64,000 nucleotides of DNA from Cephalotus follicularis (GCA_001972305.1 BDDD01000174.1:864331-928330); one strand, 5' to 3'; shown: positions 22,149-35,225, numbered from the stretch's first letter. A program made the numbers and translations. Notes: a model not told the origin generated them from the letters alone.

Positions 22149-25100
22149 TGTGACGACCCGTCCCTCAGGATAACCACCTCAGACGAATGGCCCGGCAGGA
22201 AGGAGGAATTTCCCATCTCCTCTAAGCCAAAACAACGCCACAACACATGGCAGGGAAGAAATAAAAGAGGAAATGGCATAACTACAAATAAACCTTACAC
22301 AAAACCATTCAAAACTCACCGTTTAAATAAAGGGAACACAACAACACTGCCCAAACGCACCGTTCCACTAAAGGAACATAACAGCCACTGCCTAAATCCA
22401 CCGTTCCACTAAAGGAACATGCCAGGGGAGGGAGCCAGGGCAAAGAGCGTAACACTACGTCTTGCCAGGTGTCCCGGGCAGGGGATGCCAACACTACCCA
22501 ACACAACACGATGTATCACAAGCCAGGCCTGCACCACCATCCTAGGACATGCCTTCCCCGGATGAGCCATCCTCAGGCATGTCCTCATTGGACGACTAAC
22601 CCCGGACATGTCCTCCTCGGGAATGTCCTCCTCGGACAACACGTTCTCCTCGGATGTCTCCTCGGATAACATGTTCTCCTCGAACAGATCCCAACGATAA
22701 TGCCAGACCACAACATATACCATCCCAACACTAACAACCCTGAGGTCAGGACACGATCCCCACAGGTTGACCCCTGCCCCGGGGAGATCCCCCGACCTCG
22801 GGTAACCTTCTCGGTAAACAAGCAAAAGATCGTAACATAACGTTTCAAGTAAAAACACAAAATCTCATCATTTAATCACAATAAATCATCTCAAGAATGC
22901 ATTATATCATCATTCAAAATAATATACATATGGTTCACAAAATATCGTCCCCTGTTCAAAAGCCAGGGACCCATACAAAAGAATATCGTTTCCTCCTTAG
23001 ACCGAGGACCATACAACAAAAGAATAAAACCCATATGCCCCCATGAATGCATGCAAGGATGAGCCAGTGAAGCTGGCAGCTCTGCTCATCCCCCGCAGAC
23101 TACCTTATCAACCCAAAAGACTGCCCTGACAGTCACAATGGCTTCTTCTGCAAAACAATTGGGAGGGGATTAGTCCAAATGACTAGTGAGCAAGAACAAG
23201 AATTCTCCAAAGCATCCATAACCACTGGACGCACAAGGAAAAGTATATATAATCAAGCCCCACTGGGAAAAATAGAACAAGTTAGAGGTAAACAAAAGGA
23301 ACACAAACTCAGCAATATCACAAGGCTCCACTCCTCAGAGTTTGCCAAAGGAAAAGAGAGTCAAATATCAATATGTGGAGGATTCCAACAAAAGATAACA
23401 TCACAAGTAAAACAACTGTGCCCAAGATAAACAAGAGAAGAGGAACAACACCACAATATCTCGTGGTCAGCCGCCATACCATGCAAAACACATACATCTA
23501 TCCAGGCCTCAACTACTAGAATCTATCCGGGCCTCGTCCGCTAGTATCTATCCGAGCCGCAGCACGCTACCACCACAATATCCGTGGTCTGCTGTAATAC
23601 CAGGCCAAACACACATACACACCACCAATCCAGGCCTCGCCTGCTAGAATCTATCCGGACCTCGTCCACTAGTATCTATCTGGGCCTTGCCCGCTAGTAT
23701 CTATCCAGGCCTTGCCCGCTAACCCCTGCCAAATGGGAAGGAACGGAGGACCCACTGCACTCACACTCAGCATACCATCATAGACAATAGTACACCGCGT
23801 ATTCAAGTCTGAAACCCAGGGGCAGTTTCGATATAGCATCCCATCATATACAATGAGAATACTAAGGAGAGTTGATCCTCGGACATACCCTTTGCCACCG
23901 ACCGTAACCCATGCATCTCGTCCGCACATCCCACTACATCCCATATATCAGAGGAACCAAGAATAAAAAGAGATCGTCTCAACAACTGTCAGAGGAACAA
24001 CATACATTCAACCCAAGAACCATCCGAGCTCTCAAGCTCTACCAAGAATAGGATTACAACATAAACAAGGGTAACAGGGATCCAAATCCCATAGAAAACG
24101 TTCAACCAGAGGATAACAATAGACACACGAAATATCAAGTAAAAGAAAGAGGATAATGTCCCACTCACAAATTGTAACGGCCCGCACTAATTTTTGGGTA
24201 AATTGATGTTTGGGCTTGGGGGAAATTTTTTTTTCTTTTCTCCTTGGTTGTGGTTGGCATAAGCCGTTCTCTTCTTGGATGGTATTACCTTGGTTTGGGC
24301 TTTGTGGAGGCCCAAGGTTATATGATGGATTAAGAGATAAGAGTTGTTTAGATGGTGTTAGGATATGTGCAAAACTTGCTTAGGAAGCTTGATAGTTGAC
24401 TTTTGGCAGATATCATATCCATCTTATCACGCCTAAAGAAGCATTTAGGAGAGTGAGCTTTCATCTTTCATCTTTCTTCTTCATCTTTCTTCTGAAGCTT
24501 TAAGTGCCAATTTTAGGTTGGAACTTTCTTTCACCCGTCGACACGTCTAGCAGGTGAGTGTCCCCCTCAGTACGTTTTGGTGCGTCGCATGGTTTGTACA
24601 GGCACGATCTTTGAGGCTGAGGAAGAGCTTCACCTTGGTTTTCATGGATGTATGTGGCTCATGCATAGCTTCAGAGATGTTGTTCATGGTAGCTAAGCGT
24701 TGTTGTGTATTGGTCTTGCGGAGGAAGATCTAGGCACGAAGTCCGTACAGCAAGGAAGCTAGTAGAGGAAGCTACTGATACTAGTGAGTGCGATGTTCGT
24801 CTTTCTATCAATTGATAACTACGAGTTATTGTTTAAATGCCCTTCCATGATATTATCTTTGACTAGGAATTCTTCTCCTGTCATATTGTTGATATTGCAT
24901 GTTAATACTGTTGTTTTCGAGTTGAGGTCTCAATGCCTGGGTTGAACTTGTTGTTTCCTCTTCTGTTTAAGTATTCATGCTTTATTTTGATATCATGTGT
25001 TGTTGTCCTTGGGTACTGGTTACTGGGTGTTGGTTACTTGATTATGTGTGAGATTGTCGACACGAGATGGTCTAAGTGGTGATACACTTACCTTTGAACC

Positions 25101-26784
25101 GATGTTCTCCCCTGTTATCTCGTTAAGGGAGGAGCTAAGCGGTGATTCGCGGGCCCCTTGGACGATACTAATGCTATGTGGTTGCCGAAAAGGTAGATTC
25201 TCGATCGAGGTTCACCTGGTGTAGTGCTGAGCTCGTGATTGCTGAAGGGGGTGAGCTTGCGTAGCCCCTCGATTGAGGTTCATGTAGTGAGGTGCACCAA
25301 CGTGTGATTTGCTGGGGGAGGAGAGCTTGCTTATCCCTTCTACCGATGTTCATACGGTGCTCTAGAAGTGGGTATCTATATGAGTATATGAGGGATGTGT
25401 TCAGTCCTGTAGCCCATGACCGCGTTGATAGAACGTCAACGGAGTTGATAGTTATGCTACCGAGGTGGTTCCGGCTATGGAAGTGTGTGAGTTTGATGTG
25501 TGCATGTGCGTGTGTGGAATGTGTTTGTGATTGATACAGTACCAGTAGTCCCCTTGATAATTGTTGATCCTTAGAGTTGATCTTTTGTTGATCCTTGGAT
25601 CCCTGGCATGTTCTGACATATAAACTGTTGTTTATCTTCCTTCCTTGAGGTCAGTCACTGAGTTGGTACCTCTGACGTCCCCTCAAGATCTCCTTTTTAC
25701 TGATATCCTTGTATATTTTCACCCCTACCTTGTTTGTTGAGTAGTGGATATGGGTGTTCCTTTGGCCCAGTTAGGGCAAGGTACATTTCTCCTTGGCTCT
25801 AGGCACCCCGGTGGAAGTGGGTTTGCCCAGGATATTCCTTGATCTTACCCACTAGTCAGTTGGACTAATCCACTCTCAGTTTTGTGTGCAGAGGGAGCGG
25901 GGCAGTAGTGTTCTTGAGATCCACTAAGGACAGCTTGTTGAAAGAGGTAGACGTATGTGTTCGGGGGTTGTTTGACCCTAGGCAGAGGAGCAGGTCTCCC
26001 CAGCCCTGGCCTTGGTGAAACTTCAGTGTTTATCCCTGGGCCCTTTTGTGCGTGGCACCTCTGCTGAGATGCCGGGGGAGGGGTGGCTATGTTCATGTTT
26101 TGTCAAACCCTAGGTTGACTTCGTAACTCAGGTTGGATGACCCTAACCTATGGCCTGGTGGCGACCCCGGGTGTTGTCCCCGGGTATGCCGTAGGCGTTA
26201 AGTGGGAGTAAGTAGTTTTCTTCAGTATTTTCTGACCTCCCGACCTTAGACCAGCTCAGTCCCTGGAGATGTTTTGTGGGTGACCCCTGGTGGATCCCCT
26301 GGGTACCTGACCGGAGTGAGATTTCATCTCCGTTGTGCAGTTCGAGTGTTGGTGGGACCCCGGGTAATGGTCCCAATGCTTGGCGTTTGTCCCCGGGCCC
26401 TTGTCTTGATCCAGGCTTAGCCTTATGTTTAAGGTTGTCATTTTCTTGTGCCCGGGCATATCCTTGTTTGTATGGGTCATGCCCGTGGAGGTCATCCAAT
26501 AAGGACATGCCCGATGATGGCTCATCTGGGGAAGGCATGTCTTAGGATGGAAGCATAGGCCTGGTGTGTGTTACGTCCTGTTGTGTTGGCATCCCTTGCC
26601 CGGGACCCCAGGCAAGACGTAATGTTGCGTTCTTTGCCCTGGCTCCCTCTCCTGGCATGTTCCTTTAGTGGAACGGTGCGTTGGGCAGTGGGTGTTGTGT
26701 ATGTTCCTTTAGTTAAACGGTGCATTTTCTAAGTGGGTGTTGTGTGTTCCCTTTAGTTAAACGGTGCATTTGCTAAGCGAGTGT

Positions 26785-29700
26785 TGTAACACCCCCAGAT
26801 CGGAGGGAGTCGTTACGGTTCCTAATCCGAGACTAAACATAACCGATCTTATAACATGGCTCAATTTTATTCCTTGTTATCAATTTATTTACTTAGCATG
26901 TATTCCTATTTAACTATAAATCAAGGTTCGCCTTTATTCTCACTATCAAATTATTAACTCATCTTTAATTCAAATTGCGTGATGGTCTAAAACTTAATAT
27001 TCAAAATCTAAAACATTGTCTAATACTTTATTCATAATATGAAATTTAAACATAAACCAAAACTGAAATATAATCAATAGTCATAAACTAAAAGACATAA
27101 TATTGCTCAAATAAGGGTCCTAACATGACCATAAAATAACCAAACATAAACGATTCCATCTCCTAGGTGGTTCTTATCATAAGTGACATCTCGCTCATCA
27201 CACATTGCCCGGATGCTGTCCCAGAATACCTTCCGCATGGAAACAAAAACGCGACTGAGCAAACCTCAGTACGGATATAGAATAATAAAACATAAAACGA
27301 TAATTTAAAATATAGAAAATACCTGAATCTTTAAATATCATATACCTTATGCATAACATAACTTAACATTATTTTCAAAAACGAGGGTAGTAGTCATACA
27401 ATCAAATCAAAACGAATATCTAATTTTCAAAGCGTTATTCGATTTCAAAACATAATCCAAGTTCAAAACAGTATCCAAATCAAACGTCAAGTTACTTTAA
27501 CATCAACCAAGTTAAAGATTTTAAAATAAAAACTTATCCGATTCCATAATCTCATCATAGAGATCCAAACATATAACAGAGACTTATCTGATTCCGAAAT
27601 CTCATTCCCGAGATCCAAAGCGCATACACATATGCGTAGTTGCAAGGGGTTTGCAAGGCCCACATGCCAAACGGAAAGACGTGTACGGCACTACACAATC
27701 AATCCCCAAAATCTGAATCATTAACATATCAGATACTAGAGTATACCCATACGCCTCTATCACAAAATCGGATCCATAAATCCACCTCATGGGATTTATT
27801 CAAAACAAAGAGAGACGCCGTAGTCGAATCACACTGCTACGGAAGTGTCATGTCCCCGTGTCAGGCCTACGACATGCCTATGGTACCTCCATAGGTAGGA
27901 AATATCTCTGTGTATATCCTTTTTCAAAAACATTGTTTTATTTCTAAAAACAATTTAAAAAGGTAAACACATTTTCTAAACATTTTCTGAACATAGCAAA
28001 AATCATTACATAGCATCAACTCATTTATTTTTCCACTATAAAGAGATGATCGTATCATATTTCTTAAAATATCATAGCATAAGAATAAAGTAATGAACAT
28101 TAACTTCGCACAATGTCAACTGACTTTTATTTTACAAATCGTATCAAAGCATAAAACATAGCCAAGTTCATAAAAATAAAACTGAATTTATTTCTTTAAC
28201 AAACCAGTAGGAGGGTATCAAAGAAACGAAGATCCGTACTTTAATCATGAAAAGTGAAACGGGACAATTTCAATAAAATCAGATAGCCAAAGAACGATAG
28301 AATCCGTACTAAAAACATATTTGAATTTATTTTAGTAAAACCGAAGGAATAAGCCAAGAACGAAGAATCCGTACGTTATTCATAAAGTAAACTATCTTTT
28401 TTTCTATAATAAAATCAATAGGAGCGCCAAAGAAAGAATGATCCGTACCTTAAGCGATCACAAAATAACTTTACGAATTGATCAACAATTTCTAATTGTC
28501 CCACGTAGCACACAAATCTAAAAGATGCAATATCATTCATATAAGCATTCAAATATCACTTCCAAACATCAAACAGTAATTTAGTAGTGTTTAAAACAGA
28601 CTCCAAATCATTAGACGAACAAACGGATTACAAAACTTAAAACCAGAAAATTCACTCGACAATTCCAGTCGACTGTATCAAGATCCAGTCGACTACTCAA
28701 AGGTGGCAGTCGACTGTGTGGCATAGGCAGCCGACTACTCATACTAGGTTGAATCCAGTCGACTGTGACAGGGGTCCAGTCGACTGTTTCATAAGGCACT
28801 CGACTGTTCTGGGCGACAGAACAGCAAAAACATAGCAGTTCAATTCCAATTTCCTGTCAAAACCGTTTCACTACATTACCATATGATTTTAAACACTTAT
28901 ATAGGTCTTATGTGACTTAACCGTGGCATTTAAACATCCAGAATCAAAAGTTCATGCAATGGGTGATCTTTCTTTAAAGAGAAGCAATTTCAATTTCATG
29001 CATGGATGCCTATAGGATCAATTTCCTATCAACTATCATTATTTGTTTATCAAGACTAGTTCATAACATTCACCTAATGCATGTTGACAGGTCCAGGAAC
29101 CATGATAGCAAAAATCATACAAACCACACTAGCAACCACATGAAATAGAATTGGATAACAATAAAACCAAAACCAAATGCTAAACTAAAACAGTGGAAGA
29201 TAACATACCTGATTGTATGAACAAAGAAGCATAAAACAGGCTCCAAGTTAGGCAATTCGGCTACCAAGACAGAGACACACAATGGAGGCACAAACAAGGA
29301 GGTATATTATACATATACCACTTAGAAAAGGCAATTTAGGTCATGCTAAGGCAAAAAGGAAATCAAAATCTGTTATGATAAGGAAAAAGGAGCAAAATTT
29401 CGGGATTGAGGGTGAGAATTAAGGAAAGAAATCAGTTTGTGAGGGAAAGGGAGCAAAACGTACGGGAGAGAAGAAATAAGGGGAAAAATTTAAAATTGCC
29501 ATAATACTCCTTTTATTTCCAAATAAAACAATTTTCCCTTATTACTAATATAAAAATTGATTTAAAGTTAATTTAAAATATCAACAATTAATTTTATTTT
29601 TCCTATAATCATTATTCCAACCATTTATCAAAAGCCCAAAGATGGTATTATTTAACCTAAGACATAAAAGCCCAAAATTATATTATCATATAGCCCGTAA

Positions 29701-29902
29701 TTTAAAATAGGTCAACCATATAATAACAAAACATTAAATTTTTGTTTTTCCAATAATTATATTCTAATAAATATGAAAAGCCCTAGTTTAAAGTCATATA
29801 GTCCAAAGAACACATTATGTAGCCCAAAACAAAATATGCCAACATAACCAATAAATCAAATTTAAAATCCGAAAATATGCACACGAAAATCGGGGTATTA
29901 CA
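26785..29902 (-). mobile_element. SL3: gypsy solo LTR in G1 5' LTR
   Basis: On - it starts TGTAATACCCCGATTTTCG and ends CTGGGGGTGTTACA, the normal sense. AGTGT (26780-26784) and GGTGT (29903-29907) flank it, one mismatch. The G1 3' LTR has the empty site (..GCGAGTGTTGTGTGTG near 38096), which proves the insertion. It is 3118 bp, AT-rich, without coding domains; it has a CAGTCGACTG cluster about 1.1-1.24 kb from its start. Confidence 0.92.
28666..28806. repeat. CAGTCGACTG cluster in SL3
   Basis: Seven perfect or one-off copies lie in 141 bases, four of them perfect CAGTCGACTG. The chance reading frame on - gives repeated SRL residues; it is not a gene. Confidence 0.9.
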
Positions 29903-30210
29903 GGTGTTGCGTGTGTTTACTTTAGTTAAATGGTGAGTTGTGGGAATGGTTTTAAGTAAGGGTTATTTTACAGTTTTACCCTCCCTCCCTTGTTCCTTCC
30001 TGCTGGGCATATAGTTGTTTGTATGCCTTAGGTGCATTTGGTCTAGGGAGCGCGGCTCTCCTCGATAACGCATTTTTAACGTCTGCCCCGGCCTTAGCAT
30101 TAGCCTTTGTTGTTTGTTGGGGTTTGGTTAGAGATCCAGGTGAGGGATCCTTCCACCTAGCAAGCCCATCCCCGGGCGGGGGTGTCCGGGAATGGGGTGT
30201 GTCAGCTTTT

Positions 30211-30222
30211 TGGTATCAGAGC
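30211..30222 (+). promoter_or_regulatory. G1 primer binding site (tRNA-iMet)
   Basis: TGGTATCAGAGC starts seven bases after the LTR end at 30204. Confidence 0.92.
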
Positions 30223-30333
30223 GACCGGTTTAGTTTCCTTGTGCTTTCTTTGGAAACTTTTGGGGGATATGCATGCATAGCATTTCACGTAGTATACATG
30301 TTAGTAATGTCCTAACCTTGCATGTGAAGGTAG

Positions 30334-31569
30334 ATGGTGCCTCCTCGTCAGACTCGAGGAAGTGGCATGGGTAAGGGATGAGGGGTCTCCCCAGCCATAG
30401 GACGTGGTCAGGGTAGAGGAAGAGAGACCTCCCCACCACACGTGGATCAAGAACTGCCTCCTGTTGGACCTGGTGTGCAGGTTAACCTTCTAGTGGTTGA
30501 ACAAGAGACTGGACCGGCTGTGGTAGCTGAGGTCCCGGCAGCGCAGTCAGCAGCGTAGGTACCTCCTCCGATAGGTACAAAGTGGTCAAGCAGAGTGGAT
30601 GCAGTTTGCTATGATGATAGCACAAACCTTGAGCGGTTCTCGACCTCAAGCTTTACCGGTGGAACGTTTGAAACGTTTAGGTGCTGTAACTTTTGAGGGA
30701 ACGGATGATCCGGCGGATGCAGAGGCATGGTTGAATCATATTGAGATGCTCTTTGTATAGATGGGAGTTTCCAATGACTTTGCGTTTTACTTGTCGTCTT
30801 CTTGGTAAGGAAGAATGCTCTTCGATGGTGGGAAGCTCTCCAAGCTAGGCATACTGATGTTGCTATGGTCACTTGGGATGTTTTCAAGCGGGAGTTCCGT
30901 CAGTACCTCTTCCCAGCTACCTTCGTGAAGGGGAAGAGGAGAGAGTTCCTGCATTTGTATCAAAGGAGTATGACTGTGACGCAGTATGAATATCGCTTCA
31001 TGGAGTTGTCTCACTTTGCTCTGGCTTTGGTGGCAGACCAAGAGGAGAGGTGTGAGAAATTCTTGGATGGGTTGAATCCCGAGGTGATACATACTGTGGC
31101 AGCAACTAACTGGACAATCTTTGGAGATTTGGTGGAACCTACCAAGAGAGTTGAGCAGAGTATTATGGAACAGAGGAATCGCCAGGAAAGGGGACAGAAG
31201 AGAGATGGACAGCATGCTACTCAGGGGGAGGGTTCCTCCCGAGGACAAGGGAAGCGAAGGAAACGGTACCCCAACCAGCAAGTTGACAGTGGAAACCGAG
31301 GGTAGACCAGGTCTGATGGCCAGGGGATGTTTTCTCTGCAGTAGACGAGCCCTCCTACAGCTAGTGGCGCGCAGCAAAGCAGGCACCAGAGTTCATCAGT
31401 TTCTCAACAGCCTCCCAAGTGCCAGAAGTGTGGTCGCTTCCACTTTGGCAACTACAAGACAGATACCCGCGAATGTTTCCAGTGTGGCCAGGTTGGGCAC
31501 ATCAAGAGGAATTGTCCACAAGCTCAGCAGACCACGATGACACCTGGATCAACTGCTTCAAATAGATAA
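30334..31569 (+). pseudogene. G1 gag (capsid and nucleocapsid)
   Basis: The first ATG after the leader is at 30334 (start MVPPRQTRGSGMG). The best preserved part, 30802-31305, is a retrotransposon gag capsid domain: NALRWWEALQ, WDVFKREFRQYLFP, then RCEKFLDGLNPEV. A zinc knuckle CFQCGQVGHIKRNC follows near 31475-31515. It would package the RNA in a virus-like particle. Stops at 30379 (TGA) and 30556 (TAG), at least two frameshifts between 30560 and 30800, and a TAA at 31567 break it. The downstream protease is in the same frame as the end of gag, as in single-frame Tekay elements. Confidence 0.88.
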
Positions 31570-32190
31570 CCTGCGGAAGCCAGAGGTGGATCAATAGCTT
31601 CGCAAGTGGGATCATCCAGGGATGGCGGAATTAATCAGCAGGGTAGACCAGCGGCAATAGCTAGAGTCTATGCTCTAAACAGAGAAAATGCTCTTGGATC
31701 CGCGGACGTGGCTATAGGTAAGGCTCTTATCTTTGGCAGAGATGCCACAGTTTTGTTTGACACGGGAGCCTCTTTATCTTTAGTTGCCCATGCATTTTGC
31801 ATACATGCATGTGGAGTGTTGAGTTCCCCGGATGAAGAGATCATTGTATCTGTTCCTACGGGCCAGAGTTACCATGTAGAACGAGTCTACAGGGGTTATG
31901 ATGTTGTGATCAAGGAACGGAGTTTTGTAGCCAACCTTATTCCCTTCAAGATTGAGGACTTTGATGCCATCCTAGGCATGGATTGGCTGGTAAGGCACCG
32001 AGCAGTGGTTTATTGTTCGCGTAAGGTTGTTTCCTTTTGCTTTCCCGATGAGTCAGGCATGGAGCTAGTTTGCAAGCAGCACTCGGCACCTCTAAAGTTG
32101 ATCTCGGCTATTCCTTTTGCTTGCCCGATGAGTCAGGCATGGAGCTAGTTTGCAAGCAGCACTCGGCACCTCTGAAGTTGATCTCGGCTA
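31570..32190 (+). pseudogene. G1 protease, broken by an 80-bp duplication
   Basis: The open stretch has the aspartic protease active site LFDTGASLSLVAHAF and the motif FDAILGMDWLVRH. It would cut the gag-pol polyprotein. An 80-bp tandem duplication (32031-32110 and 32111-32190) follows. As 80 is not a multiple of three, it shifts the frame before RT. The active-site DTG is intact. Confidence 0.9.
32031..32190 (+). repeat. 80-bp tandem duplication in G1 pol
   Basis: Two copies starting TTCCTTTTGCTT differ by very few bases (for example TTTCCC and TTGCCC near the start, CTAAAG and CTGAAG near the end). The duplication is out of frame. Confidence 0.95.
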
Positions 32191-33658
32191 TGGTTGCACG
32201 TAAGGCTTTGGGTAAAGATGCGCAAGGATTCTTAGCTCATGTGGTGGATACTCGGATGCCTAAGGCAGAGGTAGGGGACATACCCGTGGTTTGTGAGTTT
32301 CCCGATGTCTTCCGCGATGAGTTACCAGGTCTTCCTCCAGACAGGAAAATAAACTTTGAGATTGAGTTGATCCCTGGTGCGGCACCTATATCCCTTGCTC
32401 CTTACCGTATGGCACATGTAGAGTAGAAAGAGCTTAAGGTAAAGTTGGAAGACTTGGTTGATAAAGGATTCATTCAACCTAGTAGTTCTCCATGGGTGCT
32501 CCGGTCCTGTTTGTGAAGAAGAAGGATGGAGCTATGCGCTTGTGTATCGACTACAGGAAACTCAACAAGGTCACTGTGCGTAAAGTGTACCCGTTGCCAA
32601 GGATAGATGACTTGTTTGATCAGTTGCGAGACGCCTGTGTGTTCTCTAAGATAGATCTTCGGTCTAGATATCACCAATTGAAGGTGAAGGAAGAGGATGT
32701 TTTGAAGACAGCCTTCAGATCTCGTTATGCTCTCTATGAGTTCTCGGTTATGCCGTTTGGTTTAACCAATGCACCAGCCGCTTTCATGGATTTGATGAAT
32801 CGTGTGTTCCAACCCTTCTTGGACACCTTTGTGGTGGTGTTCATAGACGACGTGATGGTATACTCGCGGAGTATGGCTGAGCACGAGGAACACCTGAGGA
32901 TTGTTTTGTAGACCTTGAGAAACCATGAGTTGTATGCTAAGCTCAGTAAGTGTGAGTTTTGGTTGGATAAGGTTGTGTTTTTGGGCCATGTGATATCGGG
33001 CCATGGTGTTGAAGTGGACCCGAGAAAGGTTAAAGGTGTGTTGGCCTGGGAAAGACCCAAGAGCATACCTGAGGTGCACAGTTTCCTTGGACTTGCTGGC
33101 TATTACCGAAGATTCGTGGAAAGATTCTCGGCTATAGCGGCTCCTCTGTCGAAGTTGACAAGGAAGGATGTGAAGTTCGTTTGGTCAGAAGACTATGAGA
33201 AGAGCTTCCAGACGCTGAAGGATAAGTTGACGTCAGCTCCGGTGTTGACCCTTCCTTCTCTGGGGGTTGGTTTTGTGGTTTACAGTGATGCTTCTTTGCA
33301 CGGCCTTGGTTGTGTGTTGATGCAAGAAGGGAAGGTTATTGCCTATGCTTCTCGGCAGTTGAAGGTTCATGAGCTCAACTACCCTACGCATGACTTGGAG
33401 TTAGCTGCAGTGGTGTTTGCTTTGTAGATATGGCGTCCTTATCTGTATGGTCAAGTCTGCCAGATCTTTACTGACCACCAGAGTTTGAAGTACTTGTCTT
33501 CTCAACCACATTTGAACATGAGGCAGAGGAGATGGATCGAGCTCATCAAGGATTATGATTGTACCATTGAGTATCATCTTGGTAAGGCCGACGTGGTTGC
33601 TGATGCGTTGAGCAGGAAGTCCTCCGCTTCCTTGGCTCATGTACGGTTGGTTTACTAG
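32191..33658 (+). pseudogene. G1 reverse transcriptase and RNase H
   Basis: In order: lead-in VVCEFPDVFRDELPGLPP (32290), RT fingers [20 protein letters not shown] (32495), palm [11 protein letters not shown] and the catalytic FIDDVMVYS (about 32840), connection [16 protein letters not shown] (33085), RNase H with SDASLHGLG (33285), [10 protein letters not shown] and [10 protein letters not shown] (33465). Stops are TAG at 32424, 32909, 33425 and 33656. A one-base loss lies just before 32492. Comparison with G2 shows that at least 32909 and 33425 replaced glutamine codons. It copies the RNA into DNA in an intact element. Confidence 0.93.
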
Positions 33659-35197
33659 CCGATGTTGGAACAGTTGAGGTCTTTGAGGGCAGAGCTGTCT
33701 GCCGGGGACAGTGGAGCAGTGTTGGCTTCTTTGCAAGTGAGGTCTGTTTGGGAAGAGCAGATCCAGGGATTGCAAGAGAAGGACTGGAGGTTGGCCAAGT
33801 TGATGAAGCAAGTCAAAGAGGGTTCTCGGACTGACTTCCACATCATGGGTGATGGTGCTCTAATGTTTGGAGAGAGGATATGTGTGCCACATGTTGAGAC
33901 GATCAAGCAGGAGATCCTGGAAGAAGCTCATCGTTCTCCTTGGTCAATGCATCCTGGGAGTACCAAGATGTATCGTGACCTAAGGCAATATTTTTGGTGG
34001 CGGGGCATGAAGCGTGAGATTTCCAGGTACGTTGCAAGGTTCTTGACATGCCAGCAGCTGAAGGCTGAGCGACAGAAGCCTTCAGGTCTTCTTCAACCGC
34101 TTCCTATCCCAGTGTGGAAATGGGACAACATATCAATGGACTTTGTCACTGGTTTTCCTCGGACGCAGAGTAAGCATGATGCTATCTGGGTGATAGTAGA
34201 TCGTGTGACCAAGTCTGCTCACTTCATACCTATAAGGAAGGACTACAGTTTGGACAAGTTAGCTCGGTTGTATGTGGACGATGTGATCAGGTTACATGGG
34301 ATCCCCAGCAGCATTGTTTCGGATAGAGACCCGAGGTTCACATTAAGATTCTAGTGGAGCTTGGAGAGGACGTTGGGTACGGAGTTGTGACTCAGTATGG
34401 CGTACCATCGTCAGACCGATGGGCAGTTTGAGCGTTCTATCCAGATTCATGAGGACATGTTGAGAGCCCGTGTCATGGATTTCTGAGTTAGATGGGATGA
34501 CCATTTGACTTTGATCAAGTTCGCCTACAACAACAGCTATCAGGCGAGCATTGGTATGGCTCCATATGGGGCCTTGTATGGCAGACATTGTCGAACTCCT
34601 TTGTGTTGGAATGAGGTGGGAGAACACCGATTGTTGGGACCATAGTTGGTCAGGGACGCAGCAGAGAAGGTGAAGGTGATTCAAGATTGTTTGCGTGCGG
34701 CCCAGAGTAGGCAGAAGAGCTACGCAGCCCGAAAGGACTTGGAATTCTCTGTAGGTGACAAGGTTTTCCTCAGGGTATCACCTTACATGGGGATTGTTCG
34801 TTTTGACAAGCGTGGGAATCTTAGCCCAAGGTACATAGGTCCCCTTAAGATTGTGCAAAGGATCGGGCCAATGGCTTATCGTCTGCCGTTGCCTGAGGGG
34901 ATGGCCAGGGTACATGATGTGTTTCATGTATCTGTGCTGAGAAAATACGTTGCTGATCCTTCCCATGTGTTGACCGAGCCAGAGGTATTGGCCAGGGAGG
35001 ATTTACCAGTGTTGGCTTATGAGGAAGCCCCAGAGCAGATCTTAGACCGTCGAGAACAGCTGTTAAGGAATAAGACCATTCCTTTGGTGAAGATCTTGTG
35101 GAGAAGCCATATAGCAGAAGAGGCAACCTGGGAACATGAGGACCAGATGAGGGAACATTATCCTTACTTGTTCCCTGGACCAGAGCTGGAATTTTGA
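33659..35197 (+). pseudogene. G1 integrase and chromodomain-like tail
   Basis: The zinc module has AHRSPWSMHPGSTK but reads RFLTCQQ where relatives have a cysteine in place of F, so one zinc ligand is lost. Core residues are the D of MDFVTGFP, the D of SDRDPRF and the E of GQFERSIQ. After the core come DKVFLRVSPYMG and LSPRYIGPLKIV, then a C-terminal segment ending TTWEHEDQMREHYPYL-like (ATWEHEDQM), a reduced chromodomain as in Tekay elements, thought to guide insertion into heterochromatin. Stops lie at 34352, 34388, 34484 and 34643. The final stop is TGA at 35195. Confidence 0.92.
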
Positions 35198-35212
35198 GGA
35201 CAAAATTTCCTT

Positions 35213-35225
35213 AAGGGGGAGAGGA
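35213..35225 (+). promoter_or_regulatory. G1 polypurine tract
   Basis: AAGGGGGAGAGGA lies directly before the 3' LTR start at 35226 and 15 bases after the pol stop. Confidence 0.93.

Larger units (their letters stand above)
24173..30204 (+). repeat. G1 5' LTR, interrupted by SL3
   Basis: It begins TGTAACGGCCCGCAC and ends GGGTGTGTCA. Without SL3 it is about 2914 bp. Compared with the 3' LTR it lacks about 268 bases: sequence after GAGGTAGACG near 25952 jumps to TATGTGTTCGGGG. A CAG/GTGAGT donor-like site occurs near 24550 and a GTGTGCAG acceptor-like site near 25890, both also in the 3' LTR. Confidence 0.93.

Noticed and set aside
22409-22858. 149-codon frame in SL5 and 204-codon frame in SL4 (40118-40732)
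   Set aside because: Both lie inside LTRs. They come from GC-rich repeats (CCTCCCCGGGCATG type) that are open in several frames at once.
28611-28799. Protein with repeated SRL residues at the CAGTCGACTG cluster
   Set aside because: It is the translation of a palindromic DNA repeat, readable in both strands and out of any gene context.
30787-31386. 199-codon frame on - opposite G1 gag, and similar long antisense frames (33401-33841, 56420-56758)
   Set aside because: The first two are shadows of + strand gag-pol and the third is LTR sequence; none has a domain.
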